Origin: Kappaphycus alvarezii
Taxonomy: Eukaryota > Rhodophyta > Florideophyceae > Gigartinales > Solieriaceae
Length of the DNA: 64,000 nt
Assembly: GCA_002205965.3 (NCBI GenBank)
Contig: NADL03000673.1
Location: forward strand, 868,001 to 932,000
Direction: 5' to 3'
Below, piece by piece: positions 30,656 to 43,089 of this stretch; the first letter of the stretch is position 1; the number at the start of each line of letters is the position of its first letter. A program made the translations under genes and the position numbers. The notes under the pieces are model-generated. The model had not been told where the DNA came from, searched no databases, and saw only the letters and a list, made by a program, of their open reading frames with translations.

Positions 30656-31870
30656 TGAATGATGAATCTTCCGGTAATCAGGCCAGATCAATACCTCCTG
30701 TCTTGGAGAAAGAAGGTTGCAAGTTGAGTTGACTAAATAGCAACCACAGCCGAGAAGGGAGACGAAAAGTTCTACAAGTCGGTATTTCATACGCTTAGGC
30801 GTCATCTGTATTTTAGAGGTCTTCTTCAAGCCCAGCAGAGTCTTATCAACGAAGTAAAAGAGAAAGGGAAGATCGTATGCAAGCAGAACGAAAAAGTCAT
30901 AGCTGTGCAAGTGATCGTATACTTGATCGCCTAAGATCCTCCCATTTCCACCGTTCCACGCCTCATTGATTCCTTCAATAAGGTGACTTCTAGCAAGCGC
31001 AAGAATGGTGAGGATGTGAACCGTTATGTGTCAGGGTTCCGCGGAATCGCCGCCGAACACCTGATGAAAGCAGGATCTACCAGTTATTCTGAAATGTGGG
31101 AAGTACTTATAAATACCATGTTTAATAACGCCTCACTCTCTGAAGCGTCCCTCGCCAGTGCTAACCTCCGTCTGATGGGAATGACAGAAGAAAAAGTAAG
31201 GGAACGGTACGCTTTGAGAAAACGTCAATTTGAAAGTGGAAGAGGCACAGTATATATCTTTGAGTACCCGGAAGCTTGTAATCCCCATTGCGAGAGGCTT
31301 TGTAAGCTCAATTCGTAATGAAAAGATCTCATTGAAGAAGAACAAAGGTCGCTTCAACGTCATGTGTCGAGATGCGAAGCCCATCTCCCGAAGTATAAAG
31401 AGTCTAAGTTGTACTCAAGATTTAGTCGAATCCATTGCTTACTCTGGTGGAGCTTCATTACGGGTCTTGAAGATGCTGTGAATGTACTTCTCTCTCTTCC
31501 TCAGACTACTAATAGAAATGAATTTCCGATTACGAGAGATCATTTTGAGAACTCATTCGATCACAAGGCCAGAAATTTCTTCGGTAGTCGTGAGGCAGGT
31601 CAAAGAGAGGAACGAAACAGGTATTTGTCTAGAAATCGCGCTTTTGAACGGAAATAAGCGGAAAGAATAACGAAACGAGGGCGAATATTACAGATCTAGT
31701 GGCGGTAGTAATGAAGATGAAGAAGAAGCCAAAGATGCTAGCGGAACTCGTCAGAGTATCCTGAATAGATTTTCGAAAGAAAGAACACTCTTGCGGTGAT
31801 TTGAAACGCCAGCGTCCGAGCTTTGCTACTTTGAAGATCAGAGAGACCATAAAACTTGTACTTGTCCGTA
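30656..31870 (+). pseudogene. Copia-type gag (Copia-2), with a degenerate zinc knuckle
   Basis: Begins MNDESSGNQARSIPPVLEKE at 30656. After a frameshift it reads EKFYKSVFHTLRRHLYFRGL, then KVIAVQVIVYLIA and PPISTVPRLIDSFNKVTSS. Next comes NRYVSGFRGIAAEHLMKAGS and ASLSEASLASANLRLM (30.98-31.2 kb). That is the capsid-like part of copia gag. A Ser/acidic stretch (SSGGSNEDEEEAKDASGT) follows, then near 31.82-31.87 kb CYFEDQRDHKTCTC: spacing is exactly C-x2-C-x4-H-x4-C, but the second Cys is Glu. Multiple stops. It is probably the 5' part of the copia whose pol lies at 39.84-43.07 kb. Confidence 0.7.
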
Positions 31871-31918
31871 AGCTACTTTGCGATGAGCTTACGGTAGTCG
31901 ACGAAAAAGCTTAGCGAG

Positions 31919-31954
31919 TCGTCTTTGGTGGGTACTATAACCACTAAAGACGAC
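31919..31954. repeat. Short inverted repeat
   Basis: GTCGTCTTTGGTGG pairs with CCACTAAAGACGAC around a short loop, with one mismatch. Confidence 0.6.
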
Positions 31955-33285
31955 ATTTCAAACGTTACGGCCACTAAAAATCCCCCGTCAGGATTTTAGC
32001 ATTTTAGTCTCTAACCAGCTGTCGTATGGCAACTCCTGACATTTTTCGAACCGGATTCAAGCTGGGTTCAACTTTGATGTAATGAAGTGACGCTAGTATC
32101 TGCTTGAAGTTCGTAGTCCACACAGAATAGTATTTGCGCAACATCGGAAGTATCGCTTCATATAGCACATCTGTTTCAAAGTGCTCTAGAAGGATCGTGT
32201 CTTCACATGTTTACCTATCATTTTACGTCTCCTTTACGATATGTTCTGGCCAAAAATTTTCGTGGTCATGACTTTTCGATGCATAGGCCCGGCAGTTGGC
32301 TCGTTGGTCAATGGCGGGGATTCGAAGGACGGAATTGATCGTGCTCCTCCTCAAGAGGAGTGAGCTCCCGGGCAAGCTTTGTCATTAGAGTGCAAAGGAT
32401 TTGTTCCTACACCTCCATCCCATGGAGTTACAGCGTGAACACTGTCAAGTATCTACGTTAGAGAGCGAAACTTCCGATTCTTCTGAAGAAAAAGAGTCTG
32501 CTTCGTAAATTTGGCTACAAGAATCCTGAACTCTGCCTGGAGTTCTATCCAGACAAAACAGTTGGTCAGGTTTAGTATGTTTCGAGCGGGAAAATATGGA
32601 CTCTAATGGACGTTATACGATTCCGATTGCGTTAGAGCGTACACGCACGAATCGCTCGGAATATAACGGTGTTTGGACTGCGGGGATTGTGCGGATCTTA
32701 CACGCGCTTTCGCATAAACGGAGTACCTAGAATAAGGAGGACTCTGGCGTTCAGTCACTACGAAAGGAGCCCGAAAGTTCATGTTACCCAAACACACATG
32801 GGGGGAGACGAAATGCGTGAGGTTCAACGAAATGATCATAGAGATCGCTAAGTTCGGTAGCTGCACATCTGGGATGACATATCGTTGTCATCCGTTCGAA
32901 ATTGCGTCTTTTGCGGACATTTTTTGCCCGGAAAACGTGTCGAAAGTGATCGTAAAAAATCTCAGCGCTTGGGACGTCGTTGCTATTGATCCTTTCAGTG
33001 GGCACATATCCCCGGACAGTGCGATAATTTTTCCCGTCTGCGAGTCTGATGTTGGAGAGTGCCTATAGTTGGGGCAATTTTTCGCTTACCTCCGACGTAA
33101 CGGCGCGTAGCTCTTTCCCATCTTTGCGTTTAACTGGTAACCTAAATAGATAGCACCGCCTCCGTTGCATTGTCAACTGGGGTTGCTTGAATCGTAATAT
33201 TTCAGGACCCGATTAGAAATTCGATCCCGCATCCTTATATAACTGTCCGATCCGGGATTTGTTGGCCAACTTGTTTTAGTTTACC
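31955..33285. other. Unclassified sequence between gag and the hAT element
   Basis: Short frames on both strands but no known motif. It is probably inserted or decayed transposon sequence, since it separates the gag and pol of Copia-2. Confidence 0.35.
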
Positions 33286-33753
33286 ATGGTCACATATTCG
33301 TACGACCCTGTTCCGTCAACAGCCACTGAACGTGAAACGTTTGTATCCGACAACGGAGCGCCCCCTACTGCTTATATTTGGATGTCACCATACGCTGAAG
33401 GCAACCCACGTTCGAGCTCGTCGATCCCTAAGGACATAAGATATATTCTGCCGTTAATTTCGAGGGACCCATGTAACAAAGTAAAAGGCGAACAAACTAA
33501 GCTCTCTGATACGATCGCCATCAATGTTTTTCGGCTCCGAATCCGAAACACTATGAAAGGAAACTGCGATACGGTAGTCTCCGATAGCTTCCGAAATAAC
33601 GTCTCACGGTATTCCCTCAAGCCCGACCCCTTCGACCTCCTCGTCGAGCATTTTGATTCTACGACTGGGGCCGCGTCCCAAACCTTGGTGTGGTCTTCCA
33701 ACGGATCTTCGGGCCATATTGGTACTATTGCGTGTGTTATTGCGTCTGGATAG
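33286..33753 (+). CDS. Hypothetical 155-residue frame
   Basis: Begins MVTYSYDPVPSTATERETFV and has an ordinary mixed composition without low-complexity bias or known motif. An almost equally long frame (137 codons) lies on the opposite strand, so the coding strand is uncertain. It sits in transposon-derived DNA. I give no function. Confidence 0.2.
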   Translation: MVTYSYDPVPSTATERETFVSDNGAPPTAYIWMSPYAEGNPRSSSSIPKDIRYILPLISRDPCNKVKGEQTKLSDTIAINVFRLRIRNTMKGNCDTVVSDSFRNNVSRYSLKPDPFDLLVEHFDSTTGAASQTLVWSSNGSSGHIGTIACVIASG

Positions 33754-33884
33754 GGCCAGACGTGTAGCGTCAAACTTGACAACATGGTTAGGAAACGTTT
33801 TGTCCCGTAGAATGCGGAAATTAGGCTCTATTTTTATCTCAACTATCTGTTTTGAGAGTAAATTACCCATATGAAGGCGGAACT

Positions 33885-34235
33885 TTATCTATTAGCGGTA
33901 GTTAGAGTACGAAGTGAAGATTTTTCTTCCAAGAAAAGGAACGGGCACCAGTACATTTTATGGTTCTCCGGCAGAGCAAGCACGAATGGATCCAATCGTC
34001 CCGAGGGGTTCATTTCGATTGCTGCTCTCAGATTATCGCCCGAGAGCTGGGTGAGTGGATGTAGAATGAAACGTCGTATCTTTTCTGTGAAATCAAACAT
34101 CTCCACGGCTGGCTTCTTTGTGTTTCTTGGCGTGAAAAGACAACTTTGTCGACTTGGAATGTTACGTTTGACATCAGACGGCACCAACAACAGCGTTTGA
34201 CCCGATACTTGAATGGATTTTTCGCTATCAGCCAC
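33885..34235 (-). CDS. Hypothetical 116-residue frame
   Basis: Begins MADSEKSIQVSGQTLLLVPS and includes MFDFTEKIRRFILHPLTQLS and RLDPFVLALPENHKMYW, a plausible protein composition. No family is recognised. It lies just outside the left array of the hAT element. Confidence 0.2.
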   Translation of the reverse strand: MADSEKSIQVSGQTLLLVPSDVKRNIPSRQSCLFTPRNTKKPAVEMFDFTEKIRRFILHPLTQLSGDNLRAAIEMNPSGRLDPFVLALPENHKMYWCPFLFLEEKSSLRTLTTANR

Positions 34236-34429
34236 AACCCATCAGACTCTTACTAACTGATGTTTGTAGATTTTCCCAGCAGATTTGAGTATTTATACCA
34301 TTTTCCACTAGCAGTTGTCGTTAAAGTGGCGTGACGGGCACAGGACGTATTCTTATCGGTTTATAGTAGGTGAAAATTGTTCGGCAAAGACGACAGAGCC
34401 TCGAAAAAAATTCTCAAGTAATACGAACG

Positions 34430-34690
34430 AATGACAGTTGACTGGCAATCGACTGGATCCCCAGTAGACTGCTGGTTTTAAGTCCGATTGACTAGATGCA
34501 TTGCCCAGTGAACTGGGCAGTTACGAAACAGTCAAAAAACACTGTCCAGTCGACTGGGTGAATCAGGATCTAGTCGTTGTCTAGTATCTAGTCAACTGAG
34601 TTTCAGAGATAAAGTCGTTGTTCAGTCTCCAGTCGACTATGAGTTTCAGGGATCCAGCCGTTATTCAGTCAACAGCTGAATATTTGACTG
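34430..34690. repeat. Left array of GTCGACTGG-type repeats
   Basis: GTTGACTGG, ATCGACTGG, TCCAGTCGACTGGG and CTAGTCAACTGAG, among others, recur at roughly 40-bp spacing with intervening TTTCAG-GATCCAGTCGTT-like segments. More scattered copies run to about 34.88 kb. Confidence 0.75.
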
Positions 34691-34970
34691 GATATTAACT
34701 GTAAACAGTTGTCTTGGTACAGTACAGCGTGTTGCATTTATTGATACGTGGAACGTATAGTTCTGATGTTGAAATCAATACCGCATCTGTAAAGTATCAA
34801 CGGCAGTCGAGTGAGTCAGTTGGCTTCACAATGACTGAAGTCAGTCAACTGGCGTTTCATACGAAAACGACTGGGTTCGAAAAAGGTCATAAATGGCTAC
34901 AAATTCAGGGTTCTACTAGCTAGAACACTTCATCCCGCAATCAAGAAAGTATACCCAACCCACATTAAAG

Positions 34971-36660
34971 ATGGAGAAATACAAGAGCCTCCGACCTCCC
35001 TCACAAATAAGGAAAATACTTTCCAACATATCAGATAACAGAGCAAAGTGGAAAGCAACAAATCAATTCCACATAGAGTGGAAGTGCTACAGGAACGCTC
35101 ATGGTAGATCAAAGAATAGAACGATTCAAACCACCACCTGGTTTGATTATTGTCAAGTGCCATCATCGGCAAAGTCCAGATCAATCATTTATGACTATGG
35201 TGTAAGGGTGGTAGGAAAGGTTTCTAATCACACGGTCAGAAGTGGTTTTTCCTTGAAAAAGAAGACTTCAGGGATGTTATTTGAGTAACGTCTAGTACAA
35301 GTAACGCCAGACAGTACTTAAGTCAGAAGCATGCAATCACTTCTACGCGCTCTATTGCACTTGAAACCACGAAACCAGAATCAGATGCTGTTATCACAAG
35401 GAAAGGATTATACTTACCTCATATGTTAAACGGAAATATGAGATCAATGTTTCCAAGCTCGTGCTGCATTGTCTCTTGTTCAGAATTGTGAAATCAAATC
35501 AAATCAGGCTTGTATCCGGAATGTTGGATATGCGCATTCAGGGTTGTCACTAGACGCACCCTGAAGTTCTAAAGCGTGCTGTGTCAGAGACGTAACTAGC
35601 AACATCAAGAAAGACTAGATTGATTAACGCAAAAAACAGACTCTGTGCTTTATGTCCGACATTTCATCTTAAAATTGATCGTTGGACATGGCGCGTAACT
35701 CATGACAAGTACATTGAATTAAGGATTTATTTTGTTTACCGACAATGGGCGACTAAGTCATTTCTCTTCGGTATTCGTGTTTTCCGTCCTTCCCGTCACT
35801 AAAAAAACTTTTTATTTCTGAAAAATTGCTTATTTGGTGCAAGAAAGTTGTGGGGGAATTCAGTTTTAATGTGGATCAATTATGCAGTGCGATCTCTGAT
35901 GCAGGGGCAAATGTTAAACGGCTTGGTACTACACTTTTACGTGGAATTTTGGATTGGTGCGTTTTCGACCTCTTAAATTTCTCACTTTTTGATTTTTTGG
36001 AACTATGCTCGATCCATCTAAGTGTAAAAGTCCATCTTTTCCGAAATCGATTAAAATCGTTAAGAGGGTAATCGAGAATGCCAATAAAGCCATGCAATGC
36101 ATGTAATGTTTCATGAGTTGCAGTTCATGATGTTTGGGACTCTGTTGAAATTCTTTTCAGAAATTCCCTACAGGTAGCTCGGAACAATTCAAATTATTGA
36201 TACTTTGGGATTGTATTCGTCATAACGATTTGCAGAGGGTTCATGTACCCATTCTGCAGAATATAGAAACTTAAGAAGTCTCTGAAATGCCGCTGCATTT
36301 TCTGACGTTAATGTGGGGCCATTACAGGTGAATTTGTCACTATCAGATCGGGTCCGTCAGGAAATAGATGAGTATGTCAGCAATGAGTTTATTGAAGCAG
36401 AGATGCTTCCCTCGCACAGGCTTTTCATGTGGTGGAAGTGGAATGAAAAGAAGCATAAGTATATGCCCCCAGTCGCACAATGTGTACTGGGGCATAAAGC
36501 ATCTTCAGTGCAAGTAGAACAGAATTTTAGGGGAGCAGGCAAGATACTCACTGGAGCTCAAAGCTCTTCAGATGTTGCCATGGTCTACATGTCTAGGTTT
36601 CTATGTTGTAACAGGGAGTTAATATCATCAGTTATATCTGCCCTTCCAGTCAATGACTGA
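34971..36660 (+). pseudogene. hAT transposase (broken)
   Basis: The RNase H-like core is visible as HLKIDRWTWRVTHDKYIELR (35.66 kb) with YRQWATKSFLFGIRVF (catalytic-Asp region), then AISDAGANVKRLGTTLLRGI and DWCVFDLLNFSL (35.89-35.98 kb). Both match hAT family patterns. The C-terminal dimerisation domain is in one open frame: FMWWKWNEKKHKYMPPVAQC and KASSVQVEQNFRGAGKIL, ending at 36660. The N-terminal part from 34971 should hold the BED zinc finger, but I cannot see convincing Cys/His spacing. Stops and frameshifts separate the parts. Confidence 0.75.
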
Positions 36661-38494
36661 AAGTCCAAATCCCCCAAAAGGTTTAAAGGAGATTATTATA
36701 TGCAAGAAATTAGCGATAAAGGTGAGGAAGTAAATATAGAAGAGTTTATCAATCAAGTAGAGCACGGAGACTGCAGTTTGTTTGAAGGGATTTAGAATGC
36801 CACAGAGTAAACTGGTAGCGTGATTTTCATGTATCATCTCCAATCTGCTATTTAAAGCAGATTAGAAATGATACTTCTAGTATAATATACTAAAACCTCA
36901 CTTTATTGCAAAAAAAACGCATAGACGCGAAATATGTACGTATCAAAAAACAAAGAAGTGCTTGCGGTATAATACAGCAAGCATCGATTCACAGAAAAGG
37001 CCATATATTGTACCACTAAACAAGAGAGGCGGCCGAGAAGATTGGAGTGTTCCTATTTAGGAGAGATTCCGCGCTTAGAGGCTATGAAAGAGGATATGCG
37101 CCGGATGCTGGTCTGGAGACTATCACCAATTGAACTTTAAATATCCATGACCATGGGATTAAGTTGAATGTATTCGGGGGCACATAAAAGTCGGTAGTGC
37201 GCACGCTTGGACTTCCTCTTTTTGGGAGATCTGGAAAAGCGTAGGTCTGGAATCTGGACATACCTACTCAAGGAGGAGTGTAGACTAACAACGGCCACCC
37301 CGAAGCCCTGAGCACGGACAGAAGACTTAGCGCCACTAATATAGACATTAATTCGCAGTGGTTCCGAGCTGGGGTTTGCCAGCAGCGGCGCGGGAGACCA
37401 TGCGATGTAGACGACGGCTTTGTGTCGGAGTGAGAGTAGTATTAGGATCAGGAGGGACCGGGGTCAGAAAAACCTGATTTTCAAGATGAAAAATGGGAAA
37501 GAGTTGCGTGCTTTATAGCTTGAAAGATACATCCGACTGTATCCCATAATAATCCGAAGTGCGGTGGTCCCTGATATATTACTTCACTAAAGCACTGCAT
37601 TTGTGTAATCATTAAGCAACTTAGAATTTAAGTCCCGGTACTGCAATGCGCACAGAATTGTAGAAGAGGCGGGCACGAGTACAGCCATGTTGCAGGGTGC
37701 ATTGGAAATGGCGGCCGCTGCATCATCCATTTCCATCAAAAACCCTCGGACCTTTCCGTATGTTTCCAAAGGCCTAAAAGTCACGTTACTTCCGACGTAC
37801 ATTAGCACCGCATATGCGTCGGGGTGCCGACTTCCTTGAGTTGAAATTGGCACAGGCACTAGCGTACCTTTGCAGAAGTTGCGATGAAAGATTGGTATGA
37901 AACTTTTCGTTTTATCTCCCTAATCAATCCATTCCCATCTCTCTTCCTAGAGCATTATTAAAACCCTTAAGTCAATGTTTCTTTATGTATAAATCAACAG
38001 CAAGCTGCATTGTGAACTGAGATTCTGTAATGACGACCAATGAAGTAATGAAAAGAATTTTATAGGTAGTAATGAGCTGCGTAGCAATGGACACCTGCAC
38101 AGGCTCTAAAATTCCCGGGCGCTGTAGAAAGTACCACTCGCTAGTTTAATACGCCCTTTTCTACATGCTATTAAGGAAGAGTAGCTGTTTATGCAAGCGA
38201 TAGGAAACAGTTCACGAATGGCGTCAACAAAAACCGGAAATAGAATCACAGTACGCATATGAAACTCAATCTCTTACTATAGTAGTTTATTGAATAGTAT
38301 TGGCGGCACTGCTGCATGTTTTTCAACGACTGAAAAGCAAAGTCTGCTGACAGAGTCATGTTTTCCGTTGTTCGATGTCATTTGAGTGAATAGTGGAGAC
38401 GAGCGTTTAACAGAAATGATGTATACTACTGGAATGTTGGGACTTTAATCATTGCATGGTCTATTTTTCTAGAATTTAGTCTATTACCCATTTG
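36661..38494. other. Non-coding right part of the hAT element, no gene recognised
   Basis: About 1.8 kb without a conserved frame. A minus-strand 90-codon frame at 37587-37859 (MPVPISTQGSRHPDAYAVLM) looks protein-like but matches no family I know. Confidence 0.35.
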
Positions 38495-38612
38495 ATTTCT
38501 CCAGTCGACTGGACAATTCAGTAACCTAGTCGTTATCCAGTCTCCGGTCGAGTGGAAATTTTAGTAACCCAGTCGATGCAAAGTCTCCCAGTCGACTGTG
38601 CAGTCGTAGAAC
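38495..38612. repeat. Right array of GTCGACTGG-type repeats
   Basis: CCAGTCGACTGGACAATTCA, CCTAGTCGTTATCCAGTCTC and CCCAGTCGACTGTGCAGTCG are versions of the motifs in the left array, about 4 kb away. Confidence 0.75.
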
Positions 38613-39839
38613 CTAAGAAAAAATTCGATGAAGGTCCTCCGTTACTGTATTAGTCGTGCTTGGGAGCAGTATTTGAGTGTATAAGTTGACCATTATATCG
38701 GCGCTGTAAGCTATAATCCAATATGCAGCATTTTCTTCTACTTAAGTGTATATCATTTCGTCCTCATTGGGGGTTTTAACGAATTTGCGTGGAGAAGTTC
38801 GCATAATCGTAGAACATAGGGTCCGTTAAGTACCTCTGTACGTGTAAATTGACCAAATATAGTCAGGTTACCGAACCTATGGGTCGTCCCATCCTGAACT
38901 CGGCGAAAATGACGGATCTATAAAGACGGGGAGTTCCCTTTCCCACAAGTCGACCGATATTATATTGAACATCTCTTCCTAAACGTGGATTTCTGAGCCA
39001 ATTCGGACGTCTTTGAGAAAGAGCAGTTGGATGGGGGACGTTCCATCAAAACGATCGAAGTTTGGTGTCAGATCGAGAAAAATACGAAGCTGCCGATCGA
39101 ACTTCCCCCCATTAGCCATATATGACTTGAGTAAAGGCATTTTACAACTCGAAAAAAGCGGTATCAAAAGACCCTGGCGAACGTCGGAATCAACGTATGA
39201 ACAGTTACGAGTTCAGGTTTCAACGAGCCAACGCACCGCATGCAGGTAACTCGTAGTTGAAGACACGGTGCCCGACTTTGGACACTAGCGCTAATAAAGT
39301 AGGGTCTTGGGGACAAAAAACTCAGTCACAAGAACCGTAAGCAACGCTTGAGACGGAACGGTATCCGGAGGGAATTTACCGTGGAAATGGATGTACTAAG
39401 CTTCTACGTTCGGCGGCGTACGCCTATCGTACGGTCTCGTCATAGGTGGGTGCATAAAAAAAAAATGAAAAATTTAACCGGACGTACGGTCCGTGTCTCT
39501 GGTTACGGGACTGGGAAAAGGGACAGTCGAGGAAACGGAATGTCACTCAAATTGATCCCACCCGTTGTTTCCTTTAACGGGTTCGGGCGAAATGCGTCGG
39601 AATCCGATGGATCTTAAGCGGAAAATGCAAGACTTTCGTCCGGTTCTGCTCGCATTTAAATTAAACCTTCTGCCAAACGCACGAAAATCCACGTTTTGGA
39701 TAAGCTTTTGTAAAGATCGTAGCAGCTTGGACAAATTTGCGACCCACTCTTCGAGGTGGGGTTCAATGAATTGCGAAATCTCCTTCGAAGTTGGCGAGCT
39801 AAGGAATAGAGCTCTACGGCCAAGGCTTCTTACAGTACC
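38613..39839. other. Unclassified, possible retroelement debris
   Basis: Minus-strand frames include FDGTSPIQLLFLKDVRI near 39.05 kb, faintly like a gag N-terminus, and a 131-codon frame at 39543-39938. Neither is convincing. No plus-strand gene is recognised. Confidence 0.3.
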
Positions 39840-42800
39840 ATCACATCCTCTCCTGTCACTGGATGCACAAGACATATGGTTATGATGAGAACCTTTTGAT
39901 AATGTCAGAGATGTTATCAACCTTGGTTTCAACTGCAACAGACCAATTTACTTTGCCAACCGGTACAGGAAAGTGTGCAATAGGCCTTGGAAGTCAAGAT
40001 GAGAAACTTCATCTAGATCATGTACTGTGCGTTCCCGACCTTGCGTCAAATCTTATTTAAGTGCCACAGCTATGCACGACGGTCCAGAGTGGAGTTCGAC
40101 ACAAAAAAGTGTCAGTGGTGAAAAATGGAGAATTAATCGGTACTGCCTATCGCCTGAACAATATCTACGTGATGCCGCTGATGAATTTCGAGAAAGACTA
40201 GGCAGTGAAAGCATCCATAGACAAAGTCAGTGGATTAGACCTATGGCATCAACGACTTTGCCATGCGGACAAGAATGTTATTGCTCGTATGCAAAAGCTC
40301 AAGTCAGTAGCTGGATTGGACTTTGCGGAAAAAGCAAAGAGTGAAGTCTGCGAACCTTGCATTGAAGGTAAGATGGAAAACGGTCCCATATATCCTCGAA
40401 CGAATATTTACCAGATACCTGGTGCTTCAATACAAACAGATGTGCCTCACATGGGAGTTGAGTCACTGGGGGGAGCAAGTACTATGTAAAGTTCCTGGAT
40501 GAAGCTACAGGATACATTAGCATCGTACCAATTGCCCGCAAGAACAATGCCACAGAAGAGCTCGAGAAGTACGTTGCATGGTCGAACGCCAGTCTGGGAA
40601 CAAGGTAAAGACAATCACCATGAATGGTGCGGTGAGGACTGACTACTCCGACGCGGTGAAAGCATTGGAGCTACTAGGAATTGAGTTCAAACACTCAGCT
40701 CCATACACCCCAGCCGAAAATGGTCCTGCAGAGCGAGTCAATCCCACAATTAATGAGAAAATTCGCGCCATGCTAACCCAGTCTGGTATGCCAAAAGAGT
40801 TCTGGGCCGAGTCTCTAATGACTGCGACTTCTGCTCGAAATTGTATTCCAAAGTCCGGTAAGGACAAAACACCTCAGGAAGAACTCATCGGAGAAGTCCC
40901 TAACGTTGCTCACCTACGGGTCTTTGGAAGCCTTGTATTGATGCGTGTTACAGAAAAAAGAGGAGTAAACTGGAACAAAAGCCAAGCGGGGAGTACTGCT
41001 TGGTTCTCTCAGCTACGGATAGTACCGTGTTTGGATTGAGAGGGACGTTATTGTCATAACATCTCGCCACTGTCGCGTGGTTGATACTACACTTTCCGCT
41101 CTGGGATGGGAAAAGAACTACTATAGGAAGCATAAATTTACTCGGGACTACATGATCCCAGTGGTTTCGATGCGAGTGAGGATAACATGAGGATAATATA
41201 TCATCTAATGCTCCCAGTACACCCAGTGCTGCTGGTGCTCCCTCACTACAGCCTTTCGCTGGAGAAGGAGAGTTCGTAGGTGAGGAGGAGCAGGATCACG
41301 TTCACAGTTTTGCCGAAGGAAAGAATCTAGATTGTCAAGAACTCAACGAAAATCATCCAATTCTTGAACACATACCTGAAACATTGTCAAACGATGGAGC
41401 GGAACCAGCTGGAGAGGCCATCGAAAGATCTCCGGAGGAAATATTAAGGCGCAATTCTCCGCGAAATCATAAGCCACCCGATTCGATTCAATGCTGAATT
41501 CACCGCACTGGCAATGGAAAAGGCCTTATCCTACTCTGATGCGATGAATAGTGATGATAGACAGAAATGGAAGCATGCTGTTCAGGAGGAAATGAATTCA
41601 ATTATGGAATCTGGTACACTGAAGTCAGAAAAATTGCCGAAGAACCAGCATGGTATTTCAACCAAGTTTATTTTTAAACGAAAGCTTGGCGCTGACGGGG
41701 AGGTTAATAAGTTCGAGGCACGCCTTGTCGTACACGGAAAATCACAGAAGTACGGCATCAACTATGAAGAAACCTATGCCCCTGTAGTTGACTGGGAAGT
41801 TGCGCTTACTGCTATTTCGGTGATTCTTCATAGGAAGGCGACCATAGCACTCGTTGATTTTCCAGACGGCATTTGTGAACGGTGACCTCGAGGAAGAGGT
41901 ATACGTGCGCCTGCCGAAGGCGCATGACCCGATGCAAATGTTTACAAAATACAGAAGAGCCTGTATGGTCTAAAGCAGAGTCAGAGTAACTGGTTCAACA
42001 AAATAAGCAGCGCCTTGCAGAAGCTGGGATTTAAGGAGCTAGGCGCCGCTGATTGCGCCTTTGTCCGTGGATCTGGTCGTAGCCAAGTTTTCTTGTCGGT
42101 TTATTTTGATGACATGTTATCATTAGCACATAGAAGGCCGAAGTGACCAAGATGAAGGAGGATCTCATGTTTGACTTCAAAATTACGGACTTACTACCTT
42201 GAAGCTTTTCCTTGGTGTTTAGTTCGATATATCGAACGATGGACGTGTAATGAGGATATCGCACGGTGATTATGCACGGCGCATACTGGAAAGGTTCAGC
42301 ATGGGAACCTCCAGGCCTATCAGTACTCCGATGGCATCAAATGTTTTTTCAATCTCCGTCAATGTGCCTCTAGACGAAGAAGGTCGAACGGAAATGGATA
42401 TGCTACCATATAGGGAGTTAATTGGATCTATTCTTTACTTAGCAAGACATTCGTGCCCAGACATTTCTTTCGAAGCATCCCTGCTCTGTCGAAGAGTACA
42501 AGATCCTGCAAAGCACTACTGGGTGGCATCAAAACGGCTAATGAGGTACATTCGCGGTACTACTCAATACGGGATTAACATTGGGGTAGTTAACAAGAGC
42601 TTTGAGCATGAGCTTGAGGCATACGTGGATTCAGATTGAGGGAGTGAGCACGGAAGTCGAGAGTACACTACAGGATATCTGATCAAGGTTCTAGGGGGAT
42701 GTGTTGCTTGGCGCTCGGTAAAGCAGAGCGTTACCGCACTTTCTACCGCAGAGGCGGAATATATTACAATGTGCGAATGTGTGAGAGCGATCGCACGTAC

Positions 42801-43072
42801 AAGGAACCTCCTACTACAACTTGGTATCAAAGTCGAGATGGCACAAATCTGGGAAGACAAACAGCTCTCAATCTCGCACGGGATAGGGCCGAAAAATGCG
42901 TACGAAACACATCGATGTACGCCACCACTACGTCGCGGATGAGTACAAACGCGGGACAATCAGTATTAATTACGTACCAACTGATAAGCAGCAAGCTGAA
43001 TTGTTGACCAAGCCTGCACCCACCGATAATGTCGCGTGGTTTGTGGAGGTGTTGCCAATGGAGAAGCGCTAG
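39840..43072 (+). pseudogene. Copia-2 pol (broken): protease end, integrase, reverse transcriptase, RNase H
   Basis: The frame around 39.86 kb gives the end of the protease (HLDHVLCVPDLASNLI), followed by in-frame TAA and TAG stops. The integrase HHCC region reads LDLWHQRLCHADKNVIARMQ...CEPCIEGKM (40.22-40.37 kb). The catalytic-Glu region reads YTPAENGPAERVNPTINEKI, then FWAESLMTATSARNCIP and HLRVFGSL (40.70-40.93 kb). Reverse transcriptase shows EARLVVHGKSQKYGINYEET (41.73 kb), KSLYGLKQSQSNWF (41.96 kb) and YFDD at 42102-42113 in place of the usual YVDD. RNase H shows SVTALSTAEAEYITMCE (42.74 kb). It ends AELLTKPAPTDNVAWFVEVL with a stop at 43070-43072. Decay includes true substitution stops. 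Confidence 0.9.
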
Positions 43073-43089
43073 TGGTCGGCGAGGAGGAG

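Larger units (their letters stand above)
34430..38612 (+). mobile_element. Decayed hAT-family DNA transposon (approximate ends)
   Basis: A broken hAT transposase (34.97-36.66 kb) lies between two arrays of the same degenerate motif, CCAGTCGACTGG (left about 34430-34880, right about 38495-38612). Subterminal repeats near both ends are typical of hAT elements and bind the transposase. Length about 4.2 kb is normal for the family. I could not define exact terminal inverted repeats or an 8-bp target duplication, so the ends are approximate. Confidence 0.6.

Noticed and set aside
30653..30910. Minus-strand frame resembling a membrane or peroxisomal protein (AYDLPFLFYFVDKTLLGLKK)
   Set aside because: It lies antisense to the copia gag at 30656-31870, which reads RRHLYFRGL and KVIAVQVIVYLIA on the plus strand. 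The gag match is the better explanation.
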